A program made the position numbers and the translations under genes. The notes below the pieces were generated by a model. It was not told the DNA's origin, made no database searches, and worked only from the letters and a program-made list of their open reading frames with translations. This document shows positions 57,922-64,000 of a DNA stretch of 64,000 nucleotides, in pieces; the stretch's first letter is position 1; each line of letters begins with the position of its first letter. This DNA comes from Roseateles sp. DAIF2 (GTDB lineage Bacteria > Pseudomonadota > Gammaproteobacteria > Burkholderiales > Burkholderiaceae_C): the NCBI RefSeq assembly GCF_015624425.1, contig NZ_CP049919.1, positions 3,720,001 through 3,784,000 of the forward strand, read 5' to 3'.

Positions 57922-58623
57922 TCAGGCACTGAGAAAGCGATAGAGATTGCGCAGCATCGCGGCCGTCGCGCCCCAGATGAAGTACTCGCGCGGAGCCCCG
58001 CCCTCCTCCGGGTCCGGCGCGACCCAGGGCATCGAGAGGAACTGCCGCTCGCCGCCCTCCCAGCTGAACAGATGGCGCTGGTGATGCGCAGGGTCCATCA
58101 GGAAGGCCAGCGGCACCTCGAAGGCCTCGTCGACCTCGCCCGCGTCGAGCGTCAGGTTGAAGCCGGGCCGCACCAGGGCCACCACCGGCGAGACCTCGAA
58201 GGCCGTCACCGTGGTGTAGATCGGCAGCTGGCCGATCACCTCGATATGCTCGCGCGCCAGGCCGATCTCCTCCTCGGTCTCGCGCAGCGCGGTGGCGATC
58301 ACGCCCTCGTCCTCGGGCTCGACGCGGCCGCCGGGAAAGCTGATCTGGCCGGCATGGTCGCGCAGATGCGCGGTGCGGCGGGTCAAGAGCAGCGTGGTGC
58401 CGCTGTCGTGCATCACCAGCGGCACCAGCACCGCGGCGGCGGCCGGCGTGCGCTGCGCGAAGCGCCCACCATCGCCGGGGATCTCCGGCTGCCAGGGCGG
58501 CGGCGCGGTGAAGCGCTGGCGCAGCGCGGCCGGCTCGAGCGCCATGGCGGACACGGCCGGCAGATGGTGATCGGCGCCCGTCACGGGCACGGCTTGCGGA
58601 TTCAGGATCGGCGGACGGGACAT
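57922..58623 (-). CDS. Nudix hydrolase, CoA pyrophosphatase type
   Basis: A 233-residue Nudix enzyme. The box reads GRVEPEDEGVIATALRETEEEIGL, flanked upstream by DHAGQISFPGG, the extended UPF0035 signature that marks CoA diphosphatases (NudL-like), which cut CoA or acyl-CoA to phosphopantetheine and adenosine 3',5'-bisphosphate. The ATG at 58623 gives the standard N-terminus. It runs toward the CobD-like gene. Confidence 0.9.
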   Translation of the reverse strand: MSRPPILNPQAVPVTGADHHLPAVSAMALEPAALRQRFTAPPPWQPEIPGDGGRFAQRTPAAAAVLVPLVMHDSGTTLLLTRRTAHLRDHAGQISFPGGRVEPEDEGVIATALRETEEEIGLAREHIEVIGQLPIYTTVTAFEVSPVVALVRPGFNLTLDAGEVDEAFEVPLAFLMDPAHHQRHLFSWEGGERQFLSMPWVAPDPEEGGAPREYFIWGATAAMLRNLYRFLSA

Positions 58624-58648
58624 CGGGCGAGCATAGGCCGGAAATGAC

Positions 58649-58670
58649 AAAGCCGCCCGAAGGCGGCTTT
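58649..58670 (-). terminator. Terminator of the rpsP-rimM-trmD-rplS operon
   Basis: AAAGCCGCC-CGAA-GGCGGCTTT, a perfect 9-bp stem with tetraloop, followed on the minus strand by GTCATTT. It is 75 bp past the rplS stop. A second dyad, GTTAA-GGCCC / GGGCC-TTAAC at about 58703-58729, lies between them. Confidence 0.8.
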
Positions 58671-58745
58671 GGTCGTGGCGCAGGCCACGAGCTTTTGCCT
58701 GCGTTAACGGCCCGTGCCGGGCCATTAACTTCGGCGAAAGTTGGC

Positions 58746-59099
58746 TTAGGCCAACTTTTCTTTGATTCGAGCCGACTTGCCCGAACGCTCACGCAGGTAG
58801 TACAGCTTGGCGCGACGCACATCGCCGCGACGCTTCACTTCGATCGAAGCGATCAGGGGGCTGTACAGCTGGAAGGTACGCTCGACGCCTTCGCCGCTGG
58901 AGATCTTGCGCACGATGAAGCTGCTGTTCAGGCCGCGGTTGCGCTTGGCGATCACCACGCCTTCGTAGGCCTGCACGCGCTTGCGGCTGCCTTCGACGAC
59001 GTTGACGCTGACGATCACGGTGTCGCCGGGGGCGAAGGCCGGGATGGTCTTGTTCAGGCGAGCGATTTCTTCTTGCTCGAGGGTTTGGATCAGATCCAT
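58746..59099 (-). CDS. rplS: 50S ribosomal protein L19
   Basis: Ribosomal protein at the interface of the two subunits, 117 residues. Sequence is typical: [60 protein letters not shown] and the C-terminal [12 protein letters not shown] at 59099 chosen by family N-terminus (MDLIQ). Last gene of the conserved rpsP-rimM-trmD-rplS operon. Confidence 0.98.
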   Translation of the reverse strand: MDLIQTLEQEEIARLNKTIPAFAPGDTVIVSVNVVEGSRKRVQAYEGVVIAKRNRGLNSSFIVRKISSGEGVERTFQLYSPLIASIEVKRRGDVRRAKLYYLRERSGKSARIKEKLA

Positions 59100-59232
59100 G
59101 AGTTGACACTCCAAGCGATCATGCCGGCGCGATGTTTAAGCCAGGGTGAACCCCCGCGAGGGGATCGGACTGGCCTTGTCGCGCGCCGGAACATTCAGCG
59201 CGCAGCCCGGTAGAGGATCGAAAAGCCGATCA

Positions 59233-60006
59233 TTATAGCCCGCTCGGGGGCTTCGTCAAAGTCGCGAGGAACTTCTCGTCCTCGCGACCGAGCCGGCCGG
59301 CGCGGCGCGCGGCCTCGATCAGCTCCGGGCGGCGCGCCTGGGTCAGGGCCAGCGAGCGCTCGCGGCGCCAGCGCGCGATCTGCAGATGATGGCCGGACAG
59401 CAGCACCGGCGGCACCGGCAGTTCCTGCCCGTCCGCGGTGCGCAGCAGTTCGGGGCGGCTGTAATGCGGGCAGTCCAGCAGGCCGTCCGAGAAGCTGTCC
59501 TGCTCGTGCGAGGCGGCGTCGTTCAGCACGCCGGGCTGCAGCCGCGCGATCGCGTCCAACAGAGCCAGCGCCGGCAACTCGCCGCCGGACAGCACGAAGT
59601 CGCCCAGGCTCAGCTCCAGGCTCATATGCCGGTCCAGGAAGCGCTGGTCGATGCCCTCGTAGCGGCCGCACAGCAGGATGCCGCCGGGGCCGGCGGCCAG
59701 CTCGGCCACCAGGGCCTGGTCGATGCGCCGGCCGGTGGGGCTGAAATGGATGATGGCGGGGGCAGCCTCGGCCCGGTCGGACTTCACCGCCGCCAGCGCA
59801 CGCTCCAGGGGCTCGGCCAGCATCACCATGCCGGGGCCGCCGCCATAGGGGCGGTCGTCGACGCGGCGGTAGTTGTCCTCGGCGAAATCTCGCAGCTGCC
59901 ATAGGCGCACATCGACCTGCCGGCTCTCGAAGGCGCGGCGCGTCACGCCGCTCGTCAGATGCGGCCCGAACAGCTCGGGGAACAGGGTGATCAGGTCGAA
60001 GCGCAT
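59233..60006 (-). CDS. trmD: tRNA (guanine-N1)-methyltransferase
   Basis: Methylates G37 of tRNAs with G36 to prevent frameshifting; SPOUT (knotted) fold. The 257-residue protein shows [53 protein letters not shown] and the knot [20 protein letters not shown]. Follows rimM by 28 bp. Confidence 0.97.
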   Translation of the reverse strand: MRFDLITLFPELFGPHLTSGVTRRAFESRQVDVRLWQLRDFAEDNYRRVDDRPYGGGPGMVMLAEPLERALAAVKSDRAEAAPAIIHFSPTGRRIDQALVAELAAGPGGILLCGRYEGIDQRFLDRHMSLELSLGDFVLSGGELPALALLDAIARLQPGVLNDAASHEQDSFSDGLLDCPHYSRPELLRTADGQELPVPPVLLSGHHLQIARWRRERSLALTQARRPELIEAARRAGRLGREDEKFLATLTKPPSGL

Positions 60007-60034
60007 GGCAGCGCGGGCGGCGGGTTGGCCGCGT

Positions 60035-60634
60035 TCAGTAGTCCAGGCCCCAGTCGACCGTGATGCGGCGCTCTTCCAGGCTCACCGCATCGATGAAGGC
60101 CGAGACGAAGGGCACCAGGCGCTCCTGGTCGGGCTTGACCGGCGGGGTCAGGCCGGGCGGCACGATGCGCAGCACGCTGTGCGGGCCGGTGTCCAGCAGG
60201 CCAACCACATCGCCGAGCGTCTCGCCCTGGCGATTCACGACCGTCAGGCCGATCAGGTCGATCCAGTAGTACTCGTCCGTGTCGGACTTCGGGAATTGGG
60301 CGCGCGAGATGAAGATGCGCGCGCCACGCAGCGCTTCGGCCGCATTGCGGTCCGCGACGCCCTCGGCGTTGGCCACGATGCCCTCGCCATGGTCGCGTAC
60401 CGACAGAATCTTCAGCACCGGCGGCAAGGACTTTGCCACCGGCTTGCCCTCGGGCGGCTGGAGGAACCAGCGCCGCGAGGCAAACAGCGCCTGGGCATCG
60501 GTGGAATAGGACTGGACCTTGACCCAGCCCTTGATGCCCCAGGCGTCCAGCACGCGCCCGACTTCCACCGCATCCTCCGGCCAGGCCGAGGGATCGTCGC
60601 GGGATTCGGGTGCGGCCGTGTTCACCACTTGCAA
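60035..60634 (-). CDS. rimM: Ribosome maturation factor RimM
   Basis: 30S maturation factor that binds S19, about 199 residues. Two domains: [20 protein letters not shown] (RimM N-terminal barrel) and the PRC-barrel ([40 protein letters not shown]). The start is unclear: a TTG at 60634, adjacent to the rpsP stop, is the first possibility, with GTG codons at 60628 and 60625 as alternatives. Confidence 0.95.
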   Translation of the reverse strand: MQVVNTAAPESRDDPSAWPEDAVEVGRVLDAWGIKGWVKVQSYSTDAQALFASRRWFLQPPEGKPVAKSLPPVLKILSVRDHGEGIVANAEGVADRNAAEALRGARIFISRAQFPKSDTDEYYWIDLIGLTVVNRQGETLGDVVGLLDTGPHSVLRIVPPGLTPPVKPDQERLVPFVSAFIDAVSLEERRITVDWGLDY

Positions 60635-60886
60635 TTAAGCAGTGGCCTTCTTGGCCTGGTCGACCAGACGGGCAGCGGTCGGCGACAGTTGGGCGCCCAC
60701 GCCGGTCCAGTAGCTGACGCGGTCCAGAGCGACACGCAGGCCTTCGGCAGCGCCGGAAGCCATCGGGTTGTAGAAGCCCACGCGCTCGATGAAGCGGCCG
60801 TCACGACGCTGTTGGCTGTTGGCGACGACGATGTTGTAGAAAGGGCGCTTCTTGGAGCCGCCGCGTGCGAGTCGAATCACGACCAT
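60635..60886 (-). CDS. rpsP: 30S ribosomal protein S16
   Basis: Small-subunit assembly protein, 83 residues: [20 protein letters not shown], then [13 protein letters not shown] and the C-terminal [15 protein letters not shown]. Start at ATG 60886. First gene of the operon, with a TATAAT about 195 bp upstream. Confidence 0.98.
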   Translation of the reverse strand: MVVIRLARGGSKKRPFYNIVVANSQQRRDGRFIERVGFYNPMASGAAEGLRVALDRVSYWTGVGAQLSPTAARLVDQAKKATA

Positions 60887-61081
60887 GATGAATCCTTTGA
60901 TGATCTCGAAAGCGTTCCACCGCACCAGGAGACACTCAGGGCGAGCAGATCGAACCGTCCGGTACCTCGGCGGGATCGAAAATCCCCCCCAAGCCCGAAC
61001 ACAGCTTCGGTACCGTAGATACGCCGCGAAGCCTCACAGGATTAAACCCAAAGAGCCAAGCGACCGGCACCAAAACCCGAC

Positions 61082-61087
61082 ATTATA
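61082..61087 (-). promoter_or_regulatory. -10 element of the rpsP operon promoter
   Basis: Perfect TATAAT on the minus strand, within TTTATAATG. The -35 region is weak (CTGGTA at 17 bp). Transcription from here would give a 5' leader of about 190 nt before rpsP. Confidence 0.6.
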
Positions 61088-61124
61088 AACTCGCCCCACC
61101 GCATTACCAGCCCCATTGCCATAA

Positions 61125-61655
61125 ATGAGTTCCACCCTGCTGATCCGCGCCAGCACCGAGGCCGATTTGCCGGCCATCCAGGCCATCTACGCCGAGGCCG
61201 TGCTGCACGGCACCGGCACCTTCGAGACCGAGGTGCCCGAGCTGGCCGAGATGACGCGTCGGCGCCAGGAGGTGCTGGGCCGCGCCCTGCCCTGGCTGGT
61301 CGCGGAGTTCGAGGGCCGGGTGCTGGGCTATGCCTATGCCAACTATTTCCGCCCGCGCCTGGCCTACCGCTTCTGCCTGGAGGACTCGATCTACCTGCAC
61401 CCGGACGCCCGGGGCCAGGGGGTCGGACGCCTGCTGCTGGCCGAGCTGACCGCGCGCTGCGAGGATGCCGGCGCGCGCCAGCTGCTGGCGGTGATCGGCG
61501 ACTCGGAGAACAAGGGCTCGATCGGCCTGCACACCGCACTGGGCTTCGAGCATACCGGCCTGCTGAAGAGTTCCGGCTGGAAGTTCGGCCGCTGGCTGGA
61601 TGTGGTGCTGATGCAGCGCCAGCTCGGCCCCGGCGACCAGCACAGCCCCGAGTGA
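61125..61655 (+). CDS. GNAT N-acetyltransferase (phosphinothricin acetyltransferase-like)
   Basis: A 176-residue acetyltransferase. The N-terminus RASTEADLPAIQAIYAEAVL and TGTFETEVPELAEMTRR are those of the PAT/Bar group, and the acetyl-CoA loop is HPDARGQGVGRLLLAEL (motif A). C-terminal SSGWKFGRWLDVVLMQRQL also matches. Members acetylate phosphinothricin, methionine sulfone/sulfoximine or related amines. ATG at 61125; divergent from the rpsP promoter. Confidence 0.9.
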   Translation: MSSTLLIRASTEADLPAIQAIYAEAVLHGTGTFETEVPELAEMTRRRQEVLGRALPWLVAEFEGRVLGYAYANYFRPRLAYRFCLEDSIYLHPDARGQGVGRLLLAELTARCEDAGARQLLAVIGDSENKGSIGLHTALGFEHTGLLKSSGWKFGRWLDVVLMQRQLGPGDQHSPE

Positions 61656-61665
61656 GGACGACCCG

Positions 61666-62109
61666 GTGAGCAACTACAAGTCCAAGACCCTGGCCACCTG
61701 GCTGGCCCTGCTGCTGGGCGGCTTCGGCCTGCACCGCTTCTATCTGCACGGCCTGAAGGACCGCTGGGCCTGGCTGTTCCCCGCCCCCACCCTGCTGGGC
61801 CTCTATGGCCTGCAACGCATGGAGCTGCTGGGCCAGGACGACCGCCTGAGCTGGTTGCTGATGCCGCTGCTGGGCCTGGCGCTGGCGGCCGCGATGCTGG
61901 GCGGCATCATCTACGGCCTGACGCCGGACGAGAAGTGGAACGCCCAGCGCAACCCCGGCCAGCCGGCGCGCGCCAGCGGCTGGATCAATGTCATCGGCGT
62001 GGTCGTCTGTCTGCTGATCGGCGGCGCGGTGCTGATGACCACGATCGCCTTCAGCGCCCAGCGCTACTTCGAGACCCAGGCCGAGGCGGCCCAGGAGCTG
62101 AGCCAATGA
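61666..62109 (+). CDS. TM2 domain-containing membrane protein
   Basis: A 147-residue inner-membrane protein. The TM2 motif is KTLATWLALLLGGFGLHRFY (7-26) with the GxxGxHRFY core, followed by further helices (LMPLLGLALAAAMLGGIIYG; WINVIGVVVCLLIGGAVLMT). The start is GTG at 61666, ten bases after the GNAT stop. Function of bacterial TM2 proteins is unknown. Confidence 0.85.
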   Translation: MSNYKSKTLATWLALLLGGFGLHRFYLHGLKDRWAWLFPAPTLLGLYGLQRMELLGQDDRLSWLLMPLLGLALAAAMLGGIIYGLTPDEKWNAQRNPGQPARASGWINVIGVVVCLLIGGAVLMTTIAFSAQRYFETQAEAAQELSQ

Positions 62110-62111
62110 CA

Positions 62112-62140
62112 AACGGGGCCCGCGGGCCCCGTTTTCTCTC
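62112..62140 (+). terminator. Rho-independent terminator after the TM2 gene
   Basis: AACGGGGCCC-GC-GGGCCCCGTT, perfect 10-bp stem, followed by TTCTCTC. It begins two bases after the TM2 stop codon. Confidence 0.85.
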
Positions 62141-62166
62141 TCGATGCGGCCTGGCCGCCAGGCTCG

Positions 62167-63177
62167 TCAGAACAGCGTAAAGCTGAGCCAGTAGCAGATG
62201 CCGGCCATGAAGGCCGAAGCGGGGATCGTGAAGATCCAGGCCCAGACGATGTTGCCGGCCACACCCCAGCGCACCGCCGAGGCGCGCTGCACCGAGCCCA
62301 CGCCGACGATGGCGCCGGTGATGGTGTGCGTGGTCGAGACCGGGATGCCCAGCGCCGTGGCCAGGAACAGGGTCATCGCCCCGCCGGTCTCGGCACAGAA
62401 GCCGCCGACCGGCTTCAGCTTGGTGATCTTCTGGCCCATCGTGCGCACGATGCGCCAGCCGCCGAACATCGTGCCCAGGCCGATTGCGATGTAGCAGGAA
62501 TAGATCACCCAGTTGGGCGGCGCGGCGTCCGTCGCGGCCATATAGCCCGAGGCCACCAGCAGCATCCAGATGATGCCGATGGTCTTCTGCGCGTCATTGC
62601 CGCCATGCCCCAGGCTGTACAGGCCGGCCGAGACCAGCTGCAGGCGCCGGAACCAGCTGTCCACCCGCAGCGGCGAGGTGCGCCTAAACAGCCAGGCCAC
62701 GATCACCATCAGGAGCGAGCCGAGCAGGAAGCCCAGCAGCGGCGAGACGAAGATGAAGGCCACGGTCTTCAGGATGCCGCTGGCGATCAGCTTGGAGGCA
62801 CCGGCCTTGGCGATCACCGCGCCGACGATGCCGCCGATCAGCGCATGCGAGCTGGAGGACGGGATGCCGTACCACCAGGTGATGATGTTCCAGGCGATCG
62901 CGCCGATCAGCGCGCCGAACACCACATGGTGGTCGACGATGCCCGGCTCGACGATGCCCTTGCCGATCGTGCCCGCCACCTTCAGGTGGAAGAAGTAGAT
63001 GGCGACGACGTTGAAGAAGGCGGCGAACAGCACCGCCTGCTGCGGCTTCAGCACGCCGGTGGAGACCACCGTCGCGATCGAATTGGCCGCGTCGTGAAAA
63101 CCGTTCATGAAGTCGAAGGCGATGGCCAGGATGACCAGCATCGCCACGACCCAGAACGCGATCTGTACCGTTTCCAT
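62167..63177 (-). CDS. pit: Inorganic phosphate transporter, PiT family
   Basis: A 336-residue low-affinity metal-phosphate/H+ symporter. Both family repeats are present: FMNGFHDAANSIATVVSTGV (about 23-42) and YSLGHGGNDAQKTIGIIWML, each with the GxNDx2N/K-type signature. Ten or so helices follow the typical PitA/short-PiT layout, with SSSHALIGGIVGAVIAKAG and PVSTTHTITGAIVGVG. Co-transcribed with the DUF47 protein 14 bp upstream. Confidence 0.95.
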   Translation of the reverse strand: METVQIAFWVVAMLVILAIAFDFMNGFHDAANSIATVVSTGVLKPQQAVLFAAFFNVVAIYFFHLKVAGTIGKGIVEPGIVDHHVVFGALIGAIAWNIITWWYGIPSSSSHALIGGIVGAVIAKAGASKLIASGILKTVAFIFVSPLLGFLLGSLLMVIVAWLFRRTSPLRVDSWFRRLQLVSAGLYSLGHGGNDAQKTIGIIWMLLVASGYMAATDAAPPNWVIYSCYIAIGLGTMFGGWRIVRTMGQKITKLKPVGGFCAETGGAMTLFLATALGIPVSTTHTITGAIVGVGSVQRASAVRWGVAGNIVWAWIFTIPASAFMAGICYWLSFTLF

Positions 63178-63191
63178 GGAGGACGGTCCGA

Positions 63192-63839
63192 TCAGGAGTT
63201 CTCGAGGACGATGCCCTCGATCAGGTTCGCCACGTCCTCGCAGCGGTCGGAGATCGACTCCAGCTGCTCATAGATGGCCTTCAGCTTGATCAGCTCGCGC
63301 ACATCCTCCTGCTCGCGGAACAGCTTGGACATCGCGGAGCGCATCACGCGGTCGGCATCCGACTCCAGCTTGTCGATCTCCTCGCAGGTCTTGACCGCGG
63401 CCTCGGCCGTCTGCGGCTGGTTCAGCTTGGGCAGCAGCGAGACGGCATGCTGGACGCGCTCGCAGCACTTGGCCGACAGCTCGCCCAGGCGCAGCACCTC
63501 CTCGGGGATCGAGCGCACGTCGTACAGCGACATGGTCTCGCTGCTGTCCTGCAGCAGGTCCAGGATGTCGTCCATCGCGTTGATCAGGCCGTGGATCTGC
63601 TCGCGGTCGATCGGGGTGATGAAGGTGCGGTGCAGCAGGCGGTTCACCTCGGCGGTGACGCGGTCGGCATGGTGCTCGGCGCGGTCGACCTCGGCGGCGT
63701 ACTTCTCGCGCAGACCGAGGTCGTTGTAGTTCTGGATCATCAGCATGAAGGCGCGCGCGCCCTCGACGATCTGATTGCCATGCTCATTGAAGAGCTCAAA
63801 AAAATTGCCCTCACGGGGCAGCAGCTTGCCAAACAGCAT
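63192..63839 (-). CDS. DUF47 family protein (PhoU-like, PiT accessory)
   Basis: A 215-residue helical protein related to PhoU and found with PiT transporters, which it regulates. Visible: LPREGNFFELFNEHGNQIVE, HHADRVTAEVNRLLHRTFIT, PIDREQIHGLINAMDDILDL and ISDRCEDVANLIEGIVLENS. Start at ATG 63839 with AGGAG upstream. First gene of the two-gene phosphate operon. Confidence 0.94.
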   Translation of the reverse strand: MLFGKLLPREGNFFELFNEHGNQIVEGARAFMLMIQNYNDLGLREKYAAEVDRAEHHADRVTAEVNRLLHRTFITPIDREQIHGLINAMDDILDLLQDSSETMSLYDVRSIPEEVLRLGELSAKCCERVQHAVSLLPKLNQPQTAEAAVKTCEEIDKLESDADRVMRSAMSKLFREQEDVRELIKLKAIYEQLESISDRCEDVANLIEGIVLENS

Positions 63840-63936
63840 GGAAGGATTCTCCTGGTGCACTCGCAACAGTCCCGACTCGGGCGGGGCTCAATCGACGCAT
63901 CGGCGCGTTCGATCTGTCACGATTTCTTCATCGCCA

Positions 63937-63948
63937 CGTCATGTGACG
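63937..63948. promoter_or_regulatory. Dyad upstream of the DUF47-pit operon
   Basis: Inverted repeat CGTCA-TG-TGACG about 100 bp before the DUF47 start, with a CTGTCAC at 63914-63920 nearby. It may be an operator, but it does not form a proper 11-bp direct-repeat Pho box. No gene is seen between 63840 and the window end. Confidence 0.35.
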
Positions 63949-64000
63949 AAGGCAGGAGTGTAGCGGGAGCCGCCCGGCGCCGGGCCGCCGCCCCGCGCCT

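Noticed and set aside
63900..63960. Possible Pho box before the DUF47-pit operon
   Set aside because: One CTGTCAC and a CGTCA/TGACG dyad are present but not the paired 7-mers with 4-bp AT-rich spacer. Low-affinity PiT operons are often not PhoB-dependent.

Overview
The window is a high-GC (about 70%) chromosomal segment with dense, mostly operonic genes. Gene content and order fit a betaproteobacterium of the order Burkholderiales, probably near the Rubrivivax/Leptothrix/Roseateles group: rpsP-rimM-trmD-rplS, uppP/map/glnD/mnmH, a Bug-type tricarboxylate binding protein, a PEP-CTERM protein and DUF3501/DUF2788/DUF2189 proteins. The taxonomic placement is an inference from protein style, not a search.

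Layout. 1-2.7 kb: a leftward block of TetR regulator, Pcm-like methyltransferase, rhodanese and a TolC-type outer membrane protein (cut by the window edge), with a clean dyad operator before tetR. 2.8-9.2 kb: rightward housekeeping genes uppP, map, glnD, mnmH and two small membrane proteins. 9.4-16.7 kb: a GAF-EAL protein, oligopeptidase B, a DUF3501/Fe-S oxidoreductase/rubrerythrin trio containing a long imperfect hairpin element, an esterase, then tRNA-Ala(CGC) with its own terminator. 17-24.7 kb: an ECF sigma factor/ChrR anti-sigma pair flanked by two lipid-modification operons. Three promoters of the form (T/C)GATCC-N18-TAG(G/A)A(G/C) tie these together as one predicted photo-oxidative (singlet oxygen) stress regulon. 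24.7-30.2 kb: an accessory zone of small unknown genes, two paralogous 75-aa proteins, one intact Crp/Fnr regulator and a string of frameshifted or deleted gene remnants. 30.2-38.5 kb: a PEP-CTERM protein, a TonB receptor/PepSY/PepSY-flavoreductase operon, a Cys-rich exported protein and an MFS exporter.

38.5-43.6 kb holds a compact LysR-controlled cluster: Bug binding protein, a fluoroacetate dehalogenase-like hydrolase carrying all the diagnostic residues, and a divergent LeuC/LeuD pair of the aconitase superfamily. 43.6-53.1 kb: a periplasmic binding protein, a thioesterase, a PAS-GGDEF cyclase, a TPR protein, an HTH-MFS-VOC operon, a phosphatase, an RluA-type synthase, a DUF938 methyltransferase and an SDR. 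53.2-57.9 kb: a Tim44-like protein, an S9 peptidase whose start codon sits just after a 38-nt near-perfect hairpin, a decayed class A beta-lactamase and a CobD/CbiB-like protein. 57.9-64 kb: a Nudix hydrolase, the rplS-trmD-rimM-rpsP operon, a GNAT protein, a TM2 protein and a PiT phosphate transporter with its DUF47 partner.

The most interesting parts are the sigma/ChrR lipid regulon (17-24.7 kb), the dehalogenase/aconitase-like cluster (39.5-43.6 kb), the hairpin-gated peptidase gene (54.1 kb) and the decaying small-gene zone (25.5-30.2 kb). No CRISPR array, insertion sequence, prophage or rRNA gene was seen.
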